A DNA stretch of 64,000 nt, taken from assembly GCF_036711975.1 (NCBI RefSeq), contig NC_091971.1, positions 33,053,501-33,117,500 of the forward strand. The letters run 5' to 3'. Below the pieces are notes generated by a model, which was not told where the DNA came from, did no database searches, and saw nothing but the letters and a program-made list of their open reading frames with translations. Origin of the DNA: Onthophagus taurus (taxonomy: Eukaryota; Arthropoda; Insecta; Coleoptera; Scarabaeidae). Below are positions 1-11,418 of the stretch, piece after piece. A program made the translations under genes and the position numbers. Each line of letters starts with the position of its first letter. Positions within the stretch are counted from its first letter, which is position 1.

Positions 1-4
1 CAAA

Positions 5-714
5 TTGAAGAACTTGCAGCTTTTAAATGAAGATAACCGTAATAAACGCATAGATTTTTTAGCGGATATGGCCATATTGGAAGACTACAATAGAAGGATA
101 TATAACAACATTTTATGGACTGATGAGAGTCGATTTGTAAGTAATGGGCTTCCAAATAGGCAGAATGAAAGATACTGGGCCACTGAAAATCCTAATGTGA
201 TTAATGAAGTCGAAAATCAAGGCCACTTTGGAATTAATGTATGGTGCGGCATAATCGATCGATATTTAGTGGGTCCATATTTTTTCGATTACAATTTTAA
301 TGGACCAATGTTTCTCCATTTCTTAGAAAATGAATTGCCCGATTTATTGCAAGATATACCTCTCATGCAGGAAAATGTATGGTTTCAAATGGATGGAGCA
401 CCCTATCACAATTCTGCAATTGTTACGCAATATATGAACCGCGTATATCCTGAGAGATGGATAGATCTGGTCCAGTGCGTTGGCCAGCTAAGTCACCAGA
501 CTTAAGCTGCCTGGACTTCTTTTTATGGGGCACAATCAAGAACATTGTATACAGTACTCTCACAAACAACATTGAACATCTTAAACAAAAAATTCGTGAT
601 GCTTGTAATACGATAAGTCGTGATACTCTTAGAAAAGTTACTCATAATGAAGTGAGAAGCCGGTTTCAGCACTGTTTGGCGGTGAATGGCGGTCAGCTTG
701 AGCACACTTTGTAG
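5..714 (+). pseudogene. Mariner-like (IS630/Tc1 superfamily) transposase, partial, frameshifted
   Basis: This is the catalytic half of a cut-and-paste DDE transposase; the N-terminal DNA-binding part would lie left of the window. All three acidic motifs are visible: TDESRF near 120, QMDGAPYHN near 390 and SPDLSCLDFFLWG near 500-530. Reading frame 2 is lost between about 457 and 480 and resumes in frame 1, so a short indel breaks the protein. About 40-41 residues separate the second and third catalytic acids, the spacing of DD41D-type mariner relatives. There is no ATG start at the left edge because the ORF enters from outside. The frame ends at 714, followed by AT-rich sequence in which I could not fix a terminal inverted repeat. 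Family assignment comes from the motifs; the clade is an inference. Confidence 0.85.
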
Positions 715-1277
715 GTGCAACATATTATGTTTCTGTTGTTTTAATTTATTAAAATCAAAATTTATTGTTTTAAGTTTTAAAAAATTTAATGATTGTCTCA
801 ACAAATTGTTCTATACTTTTATTTCGTTGTTATTTTGTTACTATTCAGTTTATTAAAATGTTTTGTAAACCAACTTCCTGATCTATTATATTATTATTTT
901 ATATTAGTAAATTTTTAGTCCATGGCTACCTATGATGGAAGAATTACTATAATGATGCTCGTCAATATTAATTTACATATCTCGCTATATATTAAAAACT
1001 ATTAGAGATATAAAAAAACATTCTTATCCAACATTGCATAGAATTATATAGGCATCCTATTCCTAAACCGAAAAAAATGTGTTCGTTGAAAAAATAAATT
1101 TGGGTACGTCGCGACGCCTAGCGTCGTCATCCAAAATTTGTAACGCCTGATGTTTCTTAAAGCTGAGAAGATACTATTTAAAATGGTATACATTTTTTTT
1201 TCGAAAATTTTACCTGCTTTCCATAGAAAAATTGGGGCGTCGAGTTTGGCTGACCCTGTACTCTCAGCACTTTTCTC
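715..1277. other. AT-rich non-coding stretch
   Basis: I see no supportable gene. The sequence is AT-rich and probably includes the 3' flank of the transposase at 5-714. The short ORFs here have no recognisable motifs. Confidence 0.5.
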
Positions 1278-1690
1278 AGCGATGTTCATCCTCTTTCTGG
1301 GCGTACTCGTGGCTATTTCGGCCAAGTTTTATATAAAACGTGTATAAAATCAGCAGAGCCGAGATACCTTCTTTGAAAGTATAAGCGACAACTAAGGCAG
1401 GAATTTCTACTATTTTAGAACCACCAGGAAGCATTTTTGGTGTGATTTTCCAAACTAACTGGTTCAAACTCTTGTTCTCATTTTGCGTAAAGCCACCAAC
1501 ACACCGCTTTAGAAGCACATTCTTGTTAAGCTCCTCATAAATAAGCTTGATAACTGACAAAACAAAACTTGGCAACAGAGCATAATCGTGTTTGAATGAA
1601 TAATAAGAATGAATGATTATAATAAGGGTCCCTTGGGCATTTTTCGTGCTGCGGGTTTTGGTCTGTAGAGCTAAAATGGAAGTAAGTTGC
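1278..1690 (-). pseudogene. Transposon-derived protein fragment (KCxxGxTQNxN motif)
   Basis: On the minus strand an open stretch carries a block reading KRCVGGFTQNENKSLNQLVW, then KITPKMLPGG and a tail ending in KLGRN. I recognise the pattern KCLHGKTQNxNESxNxxIW from uncharacterised transposon-encoded proteins that are repeated in insect genomes. Upstream on the same strand, near 1640-1680, a CPRDP-like cysteine/proline stretch fits the same family. No ATG and no complete domain is present. It is most likely a decayed copy. The family name is not known to me, so I give no function beyond transposon-derived. Confidence 0.45.
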
Positions 1691-2997
1691 CCATATAGCG
1701 TTCTTCATATTTTGTATTGAATCATAATTTCTTCTTACAGCTAGTCCGTAATAAATTGTTAATTTGTCAATAAATTTCCTTGTAAGTTTTCCTTCACCAG
1801 ATAAAGTTTTTTTTTATCGTTTTACGTTTTCAATAAGTCGCGTAAGTAGATGTCCATCCTCTTTTTTTGAAACATTTAGAATAAATTTTAAATATTTAAA
1901 ATAGCTTTAGACCCTTAGAAAGGAAGAGATACCTACGTCGCTCGGTCTGGTTAACAACGTGAAATTCCAAAGGCTCTATCTCATAGAGCATTACTCCGAT
2001 CGACTTGAAATTTTCGGAAAATATTTTAAAGCAATTAAGCAATCGGATTACAGCAACGTTCCTTCTTTTTTTATAAATACAAAAAGAGCTTCATTAGATA
2101 TGAAAAATAAACTAATTCTTACAGACACTGCAAAAATTCCTTACAAGGTTAACAAGTTATTGATCGACATTTGTGCAATAGTAAAATATCATATTACAAC
2201 CGTTTACACCGGGTTTGTTTGTTTTTTCTAGAATAATTGATAAGCAAGGAAAACTCATCGTACCCGAATTTAGTAGTTGTAGAGGTCGCGAATAAAAAAA
2301 CGAGAGCAGAAGCATTTTTTAGAGAAAATTAACATCTTTAGAACTCGAACAAATAATTAGATAATTAATCTAATATAAAATTATTATTTTGATTATAACA
2401 AGAGAACCACTCAACCGATTTCGATAAACAATGTCTCATTCGAAAGTTTAATCATTGGCTAATACGAATGTGAAAATGTCCGATTCGAAATCTCATTCCA
2501 ATTTCTCGAAACCACCAAAATATTGCGATGGTACACGAAAATAACGCAAAAATTACCTTTTTTAAGTGATCAGAGTACTCAATAATCAAGATCTATACGT
2601 CATTCGATTCGTCATAGTTTCTTCTATCGAAATGACAAAATGTCCGATCTCAATTCTCTCCCGTTAATCTTGTACAGCCCTCGGAATGACGCTGCGTTCG
2701 GCTCGTTGTTTATGCATATGGACGCCCGAAAGTCTAGCCCCCCATTAAAACAAAATTTGATTATAATTTTTAAATTCTCGAAATGACCGATTCGAAATAT
2801 TTAAGGATTTTGATTAAAACACAATAATCTCATTAATCAAACACATAATTAAATTATCTCCTTAATTAATTGACCAATTGTAATCATCAACATCTCGATC
2901 AAAAGTATGATCTATGGTGAATACAAAGATGGAAATTCCCGATTTAAATGTGTACGGTTGTTGAGATATAAAACATTAAAATCCCTCAAACCATCAA
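1691..2997. other. Non-coding, AT-rich, dispersed-repeat-like
   Basis: No gene can be supported. Between about 2400 and 2830 short phrases such as CCGATTCGAAAT recur, which suggests repeat-derived sequence. Open frames here lack ATG starts or motifs. Confidence 0.4.
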
Positions 2998-3039
2998 ACG
3001 TCATCACAGCGATCACGTCACGTTTAGCGTGCACATACG

Positions 3040-3155
3040 GAATATTTTTCGGTGCACGTTAGAACTTTATAATTTTGAGGTTGGTATTGTCGATCTGAAT
3101 ATTTTTCGGTGCACGTTAGAACTTTATAATTTTGATGTTGGTATTGTTGAATTTT
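3040..3155. repeat. Tandem duplication of a 58-bp unit
   Basis: A unit starting AATATTTTTCGGTGCACG is present twice head to tail (3041 and 3099) with few differences. It lies just inside the left inverted terminus of the MULE-like element, so terminal sequence has been duplicated. Confidence 0.8.
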
Positions 3156-3235
3156 CTCGGGAAAGCACAAGATAATGTCACTTCAATTAATAAAGTGATG
3201 TGTTACCCTGTTTCGAACAACGATACATATTTATT

Positions 3236-3518
3236 TGAACTAAAATTAGAACTAACACTAGAAACTTTCGGGTTTTGCCGTGCGTCTTTTAAGAAAAGGT
3301 TTGACATTTCTTTGAAGGTTTGATGCCATGTTGCAACCTTCTTCAGAAACTTCAAAGAGAACTTCGAATAAGATTCTGAAGAAGGTTGCAACATGGCATC
3401 CGAAACGTCAAACCTTTTCTTAAAAGACGCACTGCAAAACGCGGAAGTTTCTAGTGTTAGTACTAGTTTTAGTTCTAATTTTAGTTCAATTAACACCGGC
3501 CGTGAAAACCTTCGTACT
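3236..3518. repeat. Palindromic foldback repeat, copy 1
   Basis: The arm 3238-3345 is the near reverse complement of 3380-3488. The arms include GAACTAAAATTAGAACTAA, a KTGCGTCTTTTAAGAAAAGG-like block and GCAACCTTCTTCAG. The outer right edge reads CACCGGCCGTGAAAACCTTCG. A second, shorter copy is at 11513-11703. It has no coding capacity and looks like a small non-autonomous hairpin element. Confidence 0.8.
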
Positions 3519-3553
3519 TATGATACATATTTAGTTGTTAAAAATTATTAAAA

Positions 3554-5060
3554 ATGAAGTGTGGCCAACTATTTCATTCTTTTAATGACTTCATTAAAAG
3601 TTTGAGACAATATGAAATAAAAAAAATACAAAAATATGTTATTAAATATTAAAGTAAATTAAACCAAAACCTTAAATATTATGAGGTTCAATACGTTTGC
3701 GTTCATGGTGGTATGGTAAGGGTCGTGGAAAAGGTTTACGTAAAACAAGGTATGTATAATAATTAAATTAAAATATGTATTTATCATATCGTCAACGGCG
3801 TTTGATATAACACAAATATTCAATATCCATTATTTATATGAATGTTTTAGTACTTTGATGAAGTGTCCTGCTATCATTAAAATTCGAGTTACTAAAGAAG
3901 GTGATTGCCTACAAATTAAACAATTATTAGAGAAACATGAAAATCATGATATGTCATCAGTAAGTAGGCATGATTATGTATATTTTATAGTGTATTCAAT
4001 AATTCCATATTATCTAACCATGTTGCTTATACACCCATCACTTTTAGGTGGTGTTTAATCATTTACCATCTAATCGTAAATTAACTTCTGATAAAAAATG
4101 TATGGTCGAGGGTTTGTTGGATGTTTGTGGAAATAAAAAGCTGATTCAGCAAGAAATATTGAATTTAACTGGAAAATTAAGTACATTAAAAGATTTATCA
4201 AATATTTCATATAGTATGAAAAACGTTAGCAACGATTTGATATATGCTGTGAAGGAATTGAAAGACGTTCACAGTGAGTATATAGATAACTATTAGAAGT
4301 ATAACATAGAATAGTAACAATGCAATAAAATTGTTACATCCATTGTATTTTTGTAGACCATTACGGGTTGGTTGCCCGCACTCTACGTCACACTATTTGC
4401 TACGCCTGGTCTGTGTTTTTACAGGTTATATGATAGACATTAATACGTCTAAAAACATAAAACTTCAAAAATAATATGAAGACGTCTAGGATATAACCTT
4501 TAAAAATACAGTAAACGCATAGACCATAACAATAGCTGAGCGTGGAAAATGGTGTGACGTAGTTTGCGGGCAGGTTGTCACAACAATGGATGTAGCAGTC
4601 CTTTGGTTATAACCACTTTTTTTGCATAATGTAACATATACATCTTACATGATTCTGAAAATCATATTAAAGTCCTCTATTTTTCAACTGAGTCCATGAG
4701 AAGGGCAATCAAATTATGGCCAGAATTTGTGTCAATAGATGGTACTTACAAGTTATTAAATATAGGATTTACAGTATTTATTATGATTGCAGAGGATTCA
4801 AATGGTCAAAGTGAAATAGTAGCAGTTGTTATAACAGCGCACAAGGACAAAGAAACATTTTCTTGGTTGTTGAACACCTTTAAAGAAGAGAATTCTGATT
4901 GTGAAAATCAAATAAAATGTTTCATGGGTAATAAGGATCTACTACAAAGAAATGTGATAAAACACAGTTTTCCTCAAGCCCAAGTATTCATTTCTCATTA
5001 CTAAATTCGTGGCATTTCTTGAGAACAAATCACTACAAAAAGTAACCTAGTCATCACACC
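3554..5060 (+). pseudogene. ZSWIM1/3-like Mutator-type (MULE) transposase, decayed
   Basis: The reading starts at ATG 3554 (MKCGQLFHSFNDF...). It continues with an in-frame stop near 3648 and LKYYEVQYVCVHGG at 3674-3712, then shifts frame. A GT-AG intron at about 3750-3851 precedes KCPAIIKIRVTKEGD. Next come FNHLPSNRKLTSDKK, the KKLIQ...TGKLSTLKDLSNI block (about 4050-4215) and the RNase-H-like catalytic start EFVSIDGTYKLLN (about 4718-4757). The order matches the N-terminal domain plus MULE DDE domain of ZSWIM1/ZSWIM3-type proteins. A MITE (4336-4594) separates the two halves. Past 5000, stops interrupt a recognisable continuation (EQITTKSN), and no SWIM zinc finger is seen. At least two stops and one frameshift make it non-functional. 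The family call is from motif order; whether it is a transposon copy or a dead host gene is inferred from the flanking inverted repeats. Confidence 0.65.
4336..4594. mobile_element. MITE inserted in the MULE pseudogene
   Basis: The two ends are inverted copies: TGTTACATCCATTGT on the left and the reverse complement of ACAATGGATGTAGCA on the right. Internal matches include TGCCCGCA...CTACGTCACAC in both arms. It has no ORF. It separates the N-terminal and catalytic halves of the ZSWIM-like sequence. Confidence 0.7.
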
Positions 5061-5879
5061 AACAGAAATAAACCATAGCTTTAGCAAATGTCAAACTGTT
5101 TATTTTTTCCTTACTGATCCTCCGATAATACATAAACACCACAACAATTTTTCTAGAAAAATGCAATCAGATCAAATTGCAAAAAGTAAAGTATTCATAA
5201 ACCTTGAAAACAGACAAATCCAAATATATAAAAATATACAGGATATTCCATTTAAAAAAATAAAGTAGGTGGCAACTTCCGGTATAACCGAAAGTGCTAG
5301 AAATCTGAAAATATTTTAGTCGAAGAGAACGCAATTGATAATACTTAAATCTATATTTTCAAATTTTTATTTTGGCCAGAATCCTGTATAGTTCTAATGG
5401 TTGGTCGTCGTGGATGACCCTGTCTTATTTACATCATTTATAACTTATTACGACAAAATTATACCTATTTATTATTGCTGATACAGAAATATGACAGACA
5501 TTTTATTATTACATATGGGAAAAACGGTGAACAACTCAAAAGTATTCATTTTGTTATGCGTAAAAACTATAAATTAATAAAGAATAAATTTTTATAATTT
5601 TGATAGTGCGACTATTCTCGCCGGTGTGCGATGTAATATGCTCTTTTGTTGAAAGTGAATGATTAAATTATTAACTTAAGATAGTAAGAACAAAACCGAC
5701 AATACTTATACAAGCTTAAAACTTCCAAGTTATTAACGTGTACCGAATAATATTCAATATACGCACGCTAAACGTGACATCATAGCTGTGATGACGTTTC
5801 GCGTGTATATAACTTTTTAATTTGCGTACAAGTTAGCGTGTACCTAGACACAGGGTAGTTAATAATACAGTTTAATATA

Positions 5880-7637
5880 CAGTGTGTCCCCGGATTGTGT
5901 CCCCGTAAGGTATAATTGACGATAAATTTTTGAATTCAAATTCCATCTTTTGTAATTAAAGTCTGGATGTCAAAAAACGAACTATAACCAAGTTTTACGT
6001 CAAATATCCTCAAAGTACCAAAGTTAACGCGAGAAGTTTGTTAACCGTTGCAGGTAAAGTGGTCTTTCTGAGCAATGTACAACAAAAGTTGATTAAGATA
6101 AAATGTTTGTTATGTTAAATTATAGCGATATGCCGAATTTTATTAATTTAGCATATAAAAGAAAAAATGAGTTTTTTCTTGAAAATTTTTTTCTAATATT
6201 CCGTTTTACAATAAAAACAAATGATCTGAGTGAACTAACAATTACCATTTGATAGCTTAGCTTTAGCCTATTGTCAAATATTAATTGATCATGTTTACAT
6301 TACAACATAAAATATTTATAGTGCAGTGCTATGGATTGGGGAACATTACTTACAATGCAGTTTTAAGCCAATTTGAGGAAAAATTTTCATTTTTAGCAGA
6401 TAAAAAACAGCTAAGAGAGTTGTTACAAATTTTCGGAAACAGGCAATATGGAAAATAAAAGGAAGCTTCTAGATAAACATGATTCGAGTCGATTGTTGCA
6501 GTAACGAACGCAATGGATTACGGTAAGGTGTCGTTAAAAAAAAGGGCAGTTCAAGTCGGTATAAGTAAATCCCATTTACAAGGAATTTATCGAGAAAATA
6601 AAAAATTGCCGTATAAACCAAAATTTAACCACACTATCGAATTAGGTGATGAAGCAAAACGTTTAGATTATTGTTTGTGGCTTGGGTACATAATTTTGAA
6701 AGACAGAACTTTTTTAAAACATAATATTTTCGGACGAAGCATTGTTCACCACTGGTCAAAGACTAATCCACATTATCGCATAGCTTGTAAACGCCAGTAT
6801 TACCAGAAAGTGAATGTGTGGTGTGCTGTTTCGTGGGACGGTGTTATTGGACCTGACTTCATAAGCGGCAATTTGAATCAACACCGATATATGGAACTAC
6901 TATAAAATTGTTTATTTAATCATCTTCACGGCGTGGATTTAGAAAAATGCAATAAATTATATTTTCAGCAAGATAGTTGCGGCCCACATTCCACCATTTT
7001 AATTAGAAATTATTTAAATACGTTATTGGGAAAAAATGGATTGGTAGATATGGTCCGCAACCATGGCCGCCAAGAAGACCGAATTTATCTATTATGGAAT
7101 TTTATTTTTGGGGTTATGTCAAACAAAAAGTGTACACTGAAAATTTTAATAACAATTTCGACCGTTTAACAAAAAATTGAAACTGTTATTAGAGAAATTC
7201 CGTTGGACTGTATTAGAAAAAGTTATAAACAATGTCGGAAAAGGGCTGAATTATGTGTCAGTGTTGGTGGTGGTATCATTGAATAAGCTTTTATGTTAAT
7301 TTAGTTTAGATCGAAAATATTTTGTTAATCTTATGATTTAAAAATCTGCATTTTGCTTTTATATCCCAAATTAATAAAATTCGGCATATCGCTATAATTT
7401 AACATAACAAACATTTTATCTTAATCAACTTTTGTTGTACACTGCTCAGAAAGACCACTTTACCTGCAACGGTTAACAAACTTCTTGCGTTAACTTTGGT
7501 ACTTTAAGGACATTTGACGTAAAACTTGGTTATATTTCGTTTTATGACATCCAGACTTTAATTGCAAAAGATGGAATTTGAATTCAAAAATTTATCGTCA
7601 ATTATACCTTACGGGGACACAATCCGGGGACACACTG
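5880..7637 (+). mobile_element. Tc1/mariner-type element with long (about 280 bp) inverted repeats
   Basis: Both ends start CAGTGTGTCCCCGG and are flanked by TA (5878-5879 and 7638-7639). The terminal repeats match for about 280 bp: 5880-6165 against 7355-7637 inverted, including GCGATATGCCGAATTTTATT. Total length is 1758 bp. It carries one decayed transposase. Long inverted repeats of this size are unusual among typical mariners, which have about 30 bp. Confidence 0.9.
6291..7260 (+). pseudogene. Tc1/mariner transposase, broken
   Basis: ATG 6291 opens MFTLQHKIFIVQCYGLG, a typical helix-turn-helix N-terminus, and the frame stops near 6457. The protein resumes at 6513 with the linker and IFGRSIVHHW, then VNVWCAVSWDGVIGP. 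It continues after an in-frame stop at 6903 with LYFQQDSCGPHS (second catalytic Asp). A frameshift near 7060 leads to WPPRRPNLSIMEFYFWGY, where Glu occupies the third acidic position. The first catalytic Asp region (LFTDE in relatives) is degraded. Several stops and shifts show the copy is dead. It sits centrally between the two long inverted repeats, as expected for an autonomous ancestor. Confidence 0.8.
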
Positions 7638-7737
7638 TATATGTATATGTATTTAATATTAGATAGAGTTAAAATCGATAACAATAACGAAAATACATAT
7701 TTACACAAATCAAGAAATTCTTAATTTATTTTTTATA

Positions 7738-8960
7738 CACGGAAAGCGCGACAAGGTCCGTACTAGAACTTGCGGAATATTTAACAAAAGCTAGCAACAT
7801 TTACTTCAGGTGACAAAAAAATTGTATAAAAAGCTAGAAACAAGTTACAATAAATGTTCGAAATGGTAGCCGTTGGCATTCAAGCACTGTGTTATACGTG
7901 AAGAAACAGGCTTACATGACACTGTTTCGTTATCATGCATGGTGTTCTTATGTATCTTAACTCTTAACCCTACTGTACGAATAAATAAAATAGATAAAGC
8001 TTTCTACAGTTCTTTATTTAAAAATAATAGCCCGGTTGATAATGGGTTGCCTTGTTGAGAATCGACAGTCTGAAAATTGTAGAATGGCTGTTATTTGATA
8101 TTTGCTGAAAAACTTCCACTAACAGCTGGTAACCCTCATCCTTTTTATTTCTATCCATATATTAACTACTTTTTACTTTCCAACAAGTACTTCTTTGACA
8201 TACATATACGCTTGCGAAGATCAATTTAAAACTGATAAAAATGGCATGAGCTGTCTCCACACGTACAAGCTTGCACGCGATGGGCAGTGCAAAATCAAGC
8301 TCAGACAGATCTTATCGTGCCATACCTAGACCTGACAGCGTCATCAGGTTTGCGGCATAGACGATCACTTTTGCTCGTATGCATTAACTCTGCGTGCAAA
8401 TGTGACAGTTTTACATCACAGTGTATGGGCCGGTTATAGGTAGAAGTCAAATCTGAAGACCTTTCCGGGCAGTTCCACGGTTCTTTGAGGAACATTGAGG
8501 TGAGTTCTTGGTATACTTCCTTGCAATGAACTGGAGCTCCATCCAGTTGATACCAACAGCTTCTTCTCAAGTTCAAAGACAGGTTGTCAAGAAAATCTTC
8601 TACCACAGTATGTAACAAATTCAGGTAACGTTCTGCCGTTAAAACGCCGTCATAAATGACGTAAGAGAACCTAGCATCCATCATAAAGTGAAAAACGTTG
8701 AAACTAAACCTAACCTGATAGTTTCTTTCTCGGATTGCATGCAGGTTGACGGAAGTCCAGATATGGTTGTTATGCTTGTTAAAGATACGCGCGAAAACTT
8801 AAATTCGTCCGTATATACATATAACTTTCTTCGGAAAGTTTGAACACCTATATACTGATTCCCAGATTTTCTTTGGTAGCTCTAATTAAAGCGTTGGGAT
8901 TGGCTTCGAAATAAGCGTAGAATAAGGTATTGTAGTAAGAACTTTGTCGCACTTTCCGTG
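7738..8960 (-). mobile_element. Tc1/mariner-type element, degenerate
   Basis: The ends match in inverted orientation (CACGGAAAGCGCGACAA on the left; on the right CACGGAAAGTGCGACAA read from the other strand) and are flanked by TA at 7736-7737 and 8961-8962. Length is about 1.2 kb. A minus-strand transposase fragment lies at 8301-8690. Confidence 0.75.
8301..8690 (-). pseudogene. Mariner-like transposase fragment
   Basis: The minus-strand frame reads YDGVLTAERYLNLL followed by WYQLDGAPVHC (second catalytic Asp) and NCPERSSDLTSTYN. That last stretch corresponds to the usual SPDLTPLDFFLWG, but the third acidic residue and its context are lost. There is no helix-turn-helix domain or first acidic motif in frame. 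The fragment runs through a non-homologous tail to its stop at 8301. It belongs to the TA-flanked element around it. Confidence 0.7.
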
Positions 8961-9369
8961 TATACAAAATATTTTGCAAAACGTGTAATTTTACTTAGAT
9001 TTATGAACACGCTGTATAGTGCATCTAATATCTTTGGATACTATCATCTACCTACAATAAATAACTATAATTACAGGCTTTGACTGTTATTTGACACATT
9101 TTAAAGGCAAAATCGCTAAGAATGTCGTTTTTAGATTGTTTTTAAAAAAGTCTAATTAGTATTATTTAGTATATTAATTTATATTGAACTTGGGACGATA
9201 TCAGGTTTAACAACAACAAACAAAAGATATGTTATCAAGGTGATTTAGTCTGCTAAAATCATGTTTATTCTTAAATAATGTAAACACATTTTATTTAAAA
9301 ATAGCACGAAATTTTAAAAACAGCGTTAAACAATCTCAAAAGGTATCAGTTTCTTTCCAAACTTTGAAA
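8961..9369. other. Intergenic; upstream of the lipocalin-like gene
   Basis: AT-rich, with no coding signal seen. It probably contains the promoter of the gene starting at 9370. I cannot point to a TATA box or initiator with confidence. Confidence 0.35.
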
Positions 9370-10123
9370 ATGTTTATTAAAATCTCTTCATTCTTTTATT
9401 TTTTCTTTGTTATAATAACAGATTTTTCATTCTCTCAAGATGTTTGTCGTCATCCAAAAGCGGTTAAAAATTTCAACTAAACTGCGGTAATAATTTTTTA
9501 GTTTTATTTAATGATTTAAATATTATATATATGTTAATTTTATTTTGAAAGTGTACTGAAAAATTATGGTATATTTACGCAGGAAATGTTCTTTGCGAAG
9601 CTTGCTGTATAACCCGTAATTTGGTTCAACTAAAACCAGGAACAATGCAATCAACTGATACAACAACTGTAAAGGGGTACATTTTTAAATTCAATTAAAT
9701 AATGATAATTGCAAAATATGAATTATTTTAGTGAAACCACATCAATAACATTTACAGTTACAAAATTTACTGCTGATGCAACTTATTACGCATTAGGAGG
9801 TAATAAAAACAATTTCTCGAAAGATTGTAGTGTTAAATAATTTAAAAATTTTTAGATTCACGTACTTTAGAAGTTATTGATACAGATAACTGTGAATCAT
9901 ATGCGGTTGTTTATAATGAGATAGCAGGTAAGTTAATAAAATTAATTTTTTTAAACAATATTTTGATTCTTATTTTTTGTTTTTGATTCACTCAGGTATT
10001 GACCTTAAAGTTTTTACATTAAATCCTCAACAAGAACCCGACTTATTGCCTAAAGTGAAAGGAGTAAACATGTGCGATATGAATTTGTTTGAATACAAAC
10101 CTGCAGTATATTGTTTTGTATAA
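9370..10123 (+). pseudogene. Secreted lipocalin-like gene, five exons, one in-frame stop
   Basis: Exons by GT-AG junctions with consistent phase are 9370-9486, 9552-9676, 9732-9799, 9856-9927 and 9996-10123, about 169 codons. Exon 1 encodes a hydrophobic signal peptide (MFIKISSFFYFFFVII) and then DVCRHPKAVKNFN. The next codon is TAA (9478-9480), where lipocalins usually have a hydrophobic residue before the GxW region. Exon 2 continues with KLWYIYAGN (GxW-like), and exon 4 holds EVIDTDNCESYAVVYNE, the conserved TDY...Y-type lipocalin strand. Six further cysteines follow. The role would be carriage of small hydrophobic ligands outside the cell. All splice sites look intact, so one point change may have killed it; readthrough, a sequencing error or another exon 1 are alternatives. 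A likely poly(A) signal lies near 10191. Confidence 0.6.
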
Positions 10124-10268
10124 TTTTCAAATAATTATATGTAATTATGTATTGCAAATACTTTTGTTATTGTCTAAATATGCATAGTTAATAAATAAAT
10201 AAAAAGAGTAAATCTTATTAATAATTATATAAGACGTATTTATTACCTGAATGTTTATAAAATACATA

Positions 10269-11418
10269 CAGGGTGTATCTGAATGACGTGCCCAAAATAC
10301 AGGGGGTGATTGTTTAGGCAATTTTAAGGGTACTTTCTTATATAAACTATCAGCGATTTCGACTCCCCTGCGGAGCTACATTAACACCAAGGAAATGAAA
10401 TTTGGGAAATATGTTTAGCTTATAATAGGGCATGTTTCGAGCCTATTTGTACTTTCAATCTTCTCTTCTAAGTTACTAAACATAACCACCCCCGTTCAAT
10501 TTTTGTCTAGATCTTTTTTATGACGGTGATAAATACATTGGAAATATTTTATTTAGATAGACAAAAATGTTCTAAAACTTTTTTGCCTCTCTGATGTTCT
10601 TCGAAAAGTTAATAGTTTATGAGAAAAAAATTAATTAAGCAAACATTAACTGTTAAGCTGTAGCGTTGTTATCGAAAGTTGGAATGAATTTTTAAAGAAA
10701 ACATCTTAGCAGGCTTAACAATCTTTGTCAGAAATATTTTTGACGTTTAAATGTCAGTGGTTTTCTTACTATTATTATTGTTTTATTTAAAATTTTGACA
10801 CGTCGAGTGAACGAGCGCAAATGCGGTAGAACTTTATTCATAAATTAATTTGAAAAACAATATTAATAGTAAGAAAACCACTGACATTTAAACGTCAAAA
10901 ATGTTTCTGGCAAAGATTGCCTACTAAGATTTTTTCATTAAAAATTCATTCCAACTTTTGATCGACAACCCCGTTGTTGAACGGGCAGTGTTTACTTTAT
11001 TATTTTTTTTCTCAAAAATTAGTCGTTTTTGGAAAAATTTTAGAGAGACAAAAAAGTTTTAGGATACTTTCATCTACCTATGTAATTTTTTTTTAATGTA
11101 TTTACCCTCTGCATAAAAAAATTTTAGCAAAAATGTAAAGGGGGTGGTTACGTTTAGTAGTTTAGAAGGATAGGTTGAAAGTACTAATAGGGTGAAAACG
11201 TGCCCTACTACCAGTTAAACATATTCCCCAAATTTCGTTGTCCTAGCGTTTATGGTTTTTGAGAAAAAAAAATTAAACCAAAATTTTCCGCCATTTTTGG
11301 AGGGGTGTAGCTCCTTAGGGGAGCCCAAATCGCCCATGGTTTATATATCAAAGTACCCTTAAAATTGCCTAAAGAATCACCTCCTTGAAGTTTGGGCATG
11401 TCATTCAGATACACCCTG
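10269..11418. mobile_element. Foldback element with about 500-bp inverted arms, TA-flanked
   Basis: The left end CAGGGTGTATCTGAATGAC and the right end GTCATTCAGATACACCCTG are inverted copies, flanked by TA. The arms match across almost the whole element, including a GACGTTTAAATGTCAGTGG block on each side of a centre near 10800-10860. There is no transposase, so this is a large non-autonomous Tc1/mariner-type palindrome. A half copy is at 51417-51931. Confidence 0.85.

Larger units (their letters stand above)
2998..5805 (+). mobile_element. Decayed MULE-like element bounded by inverted repeats
   Basis: The left edge (about 2998-3065) and the right edge (about 5735-5805) are similar in inverted orientation over roughly 65-70 bp. 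Both contain CGTCATCACAGC, then CACGTTTAGCGTGC, then a TATT-rich segment with CGGTRCACGTTA. Between them lies the ZSWIM1/3-like Mutator-type transposase pseudogene. The simplest reading is a DNA transposon of about 2.8 kb carrying its own decayed transposase, later hit by two palindromic elements. The exact ends and target duplication are not resolved. Confidence 0.5.

Noticed and set aside
1150-1347. Plus-strand ORF with a hydrophobic stretch, membrane-protein-like
   Set aside because: Antisense to the transposon-derived fragment 1278-1690; the hydrophobicity comes from T-rich sequence.
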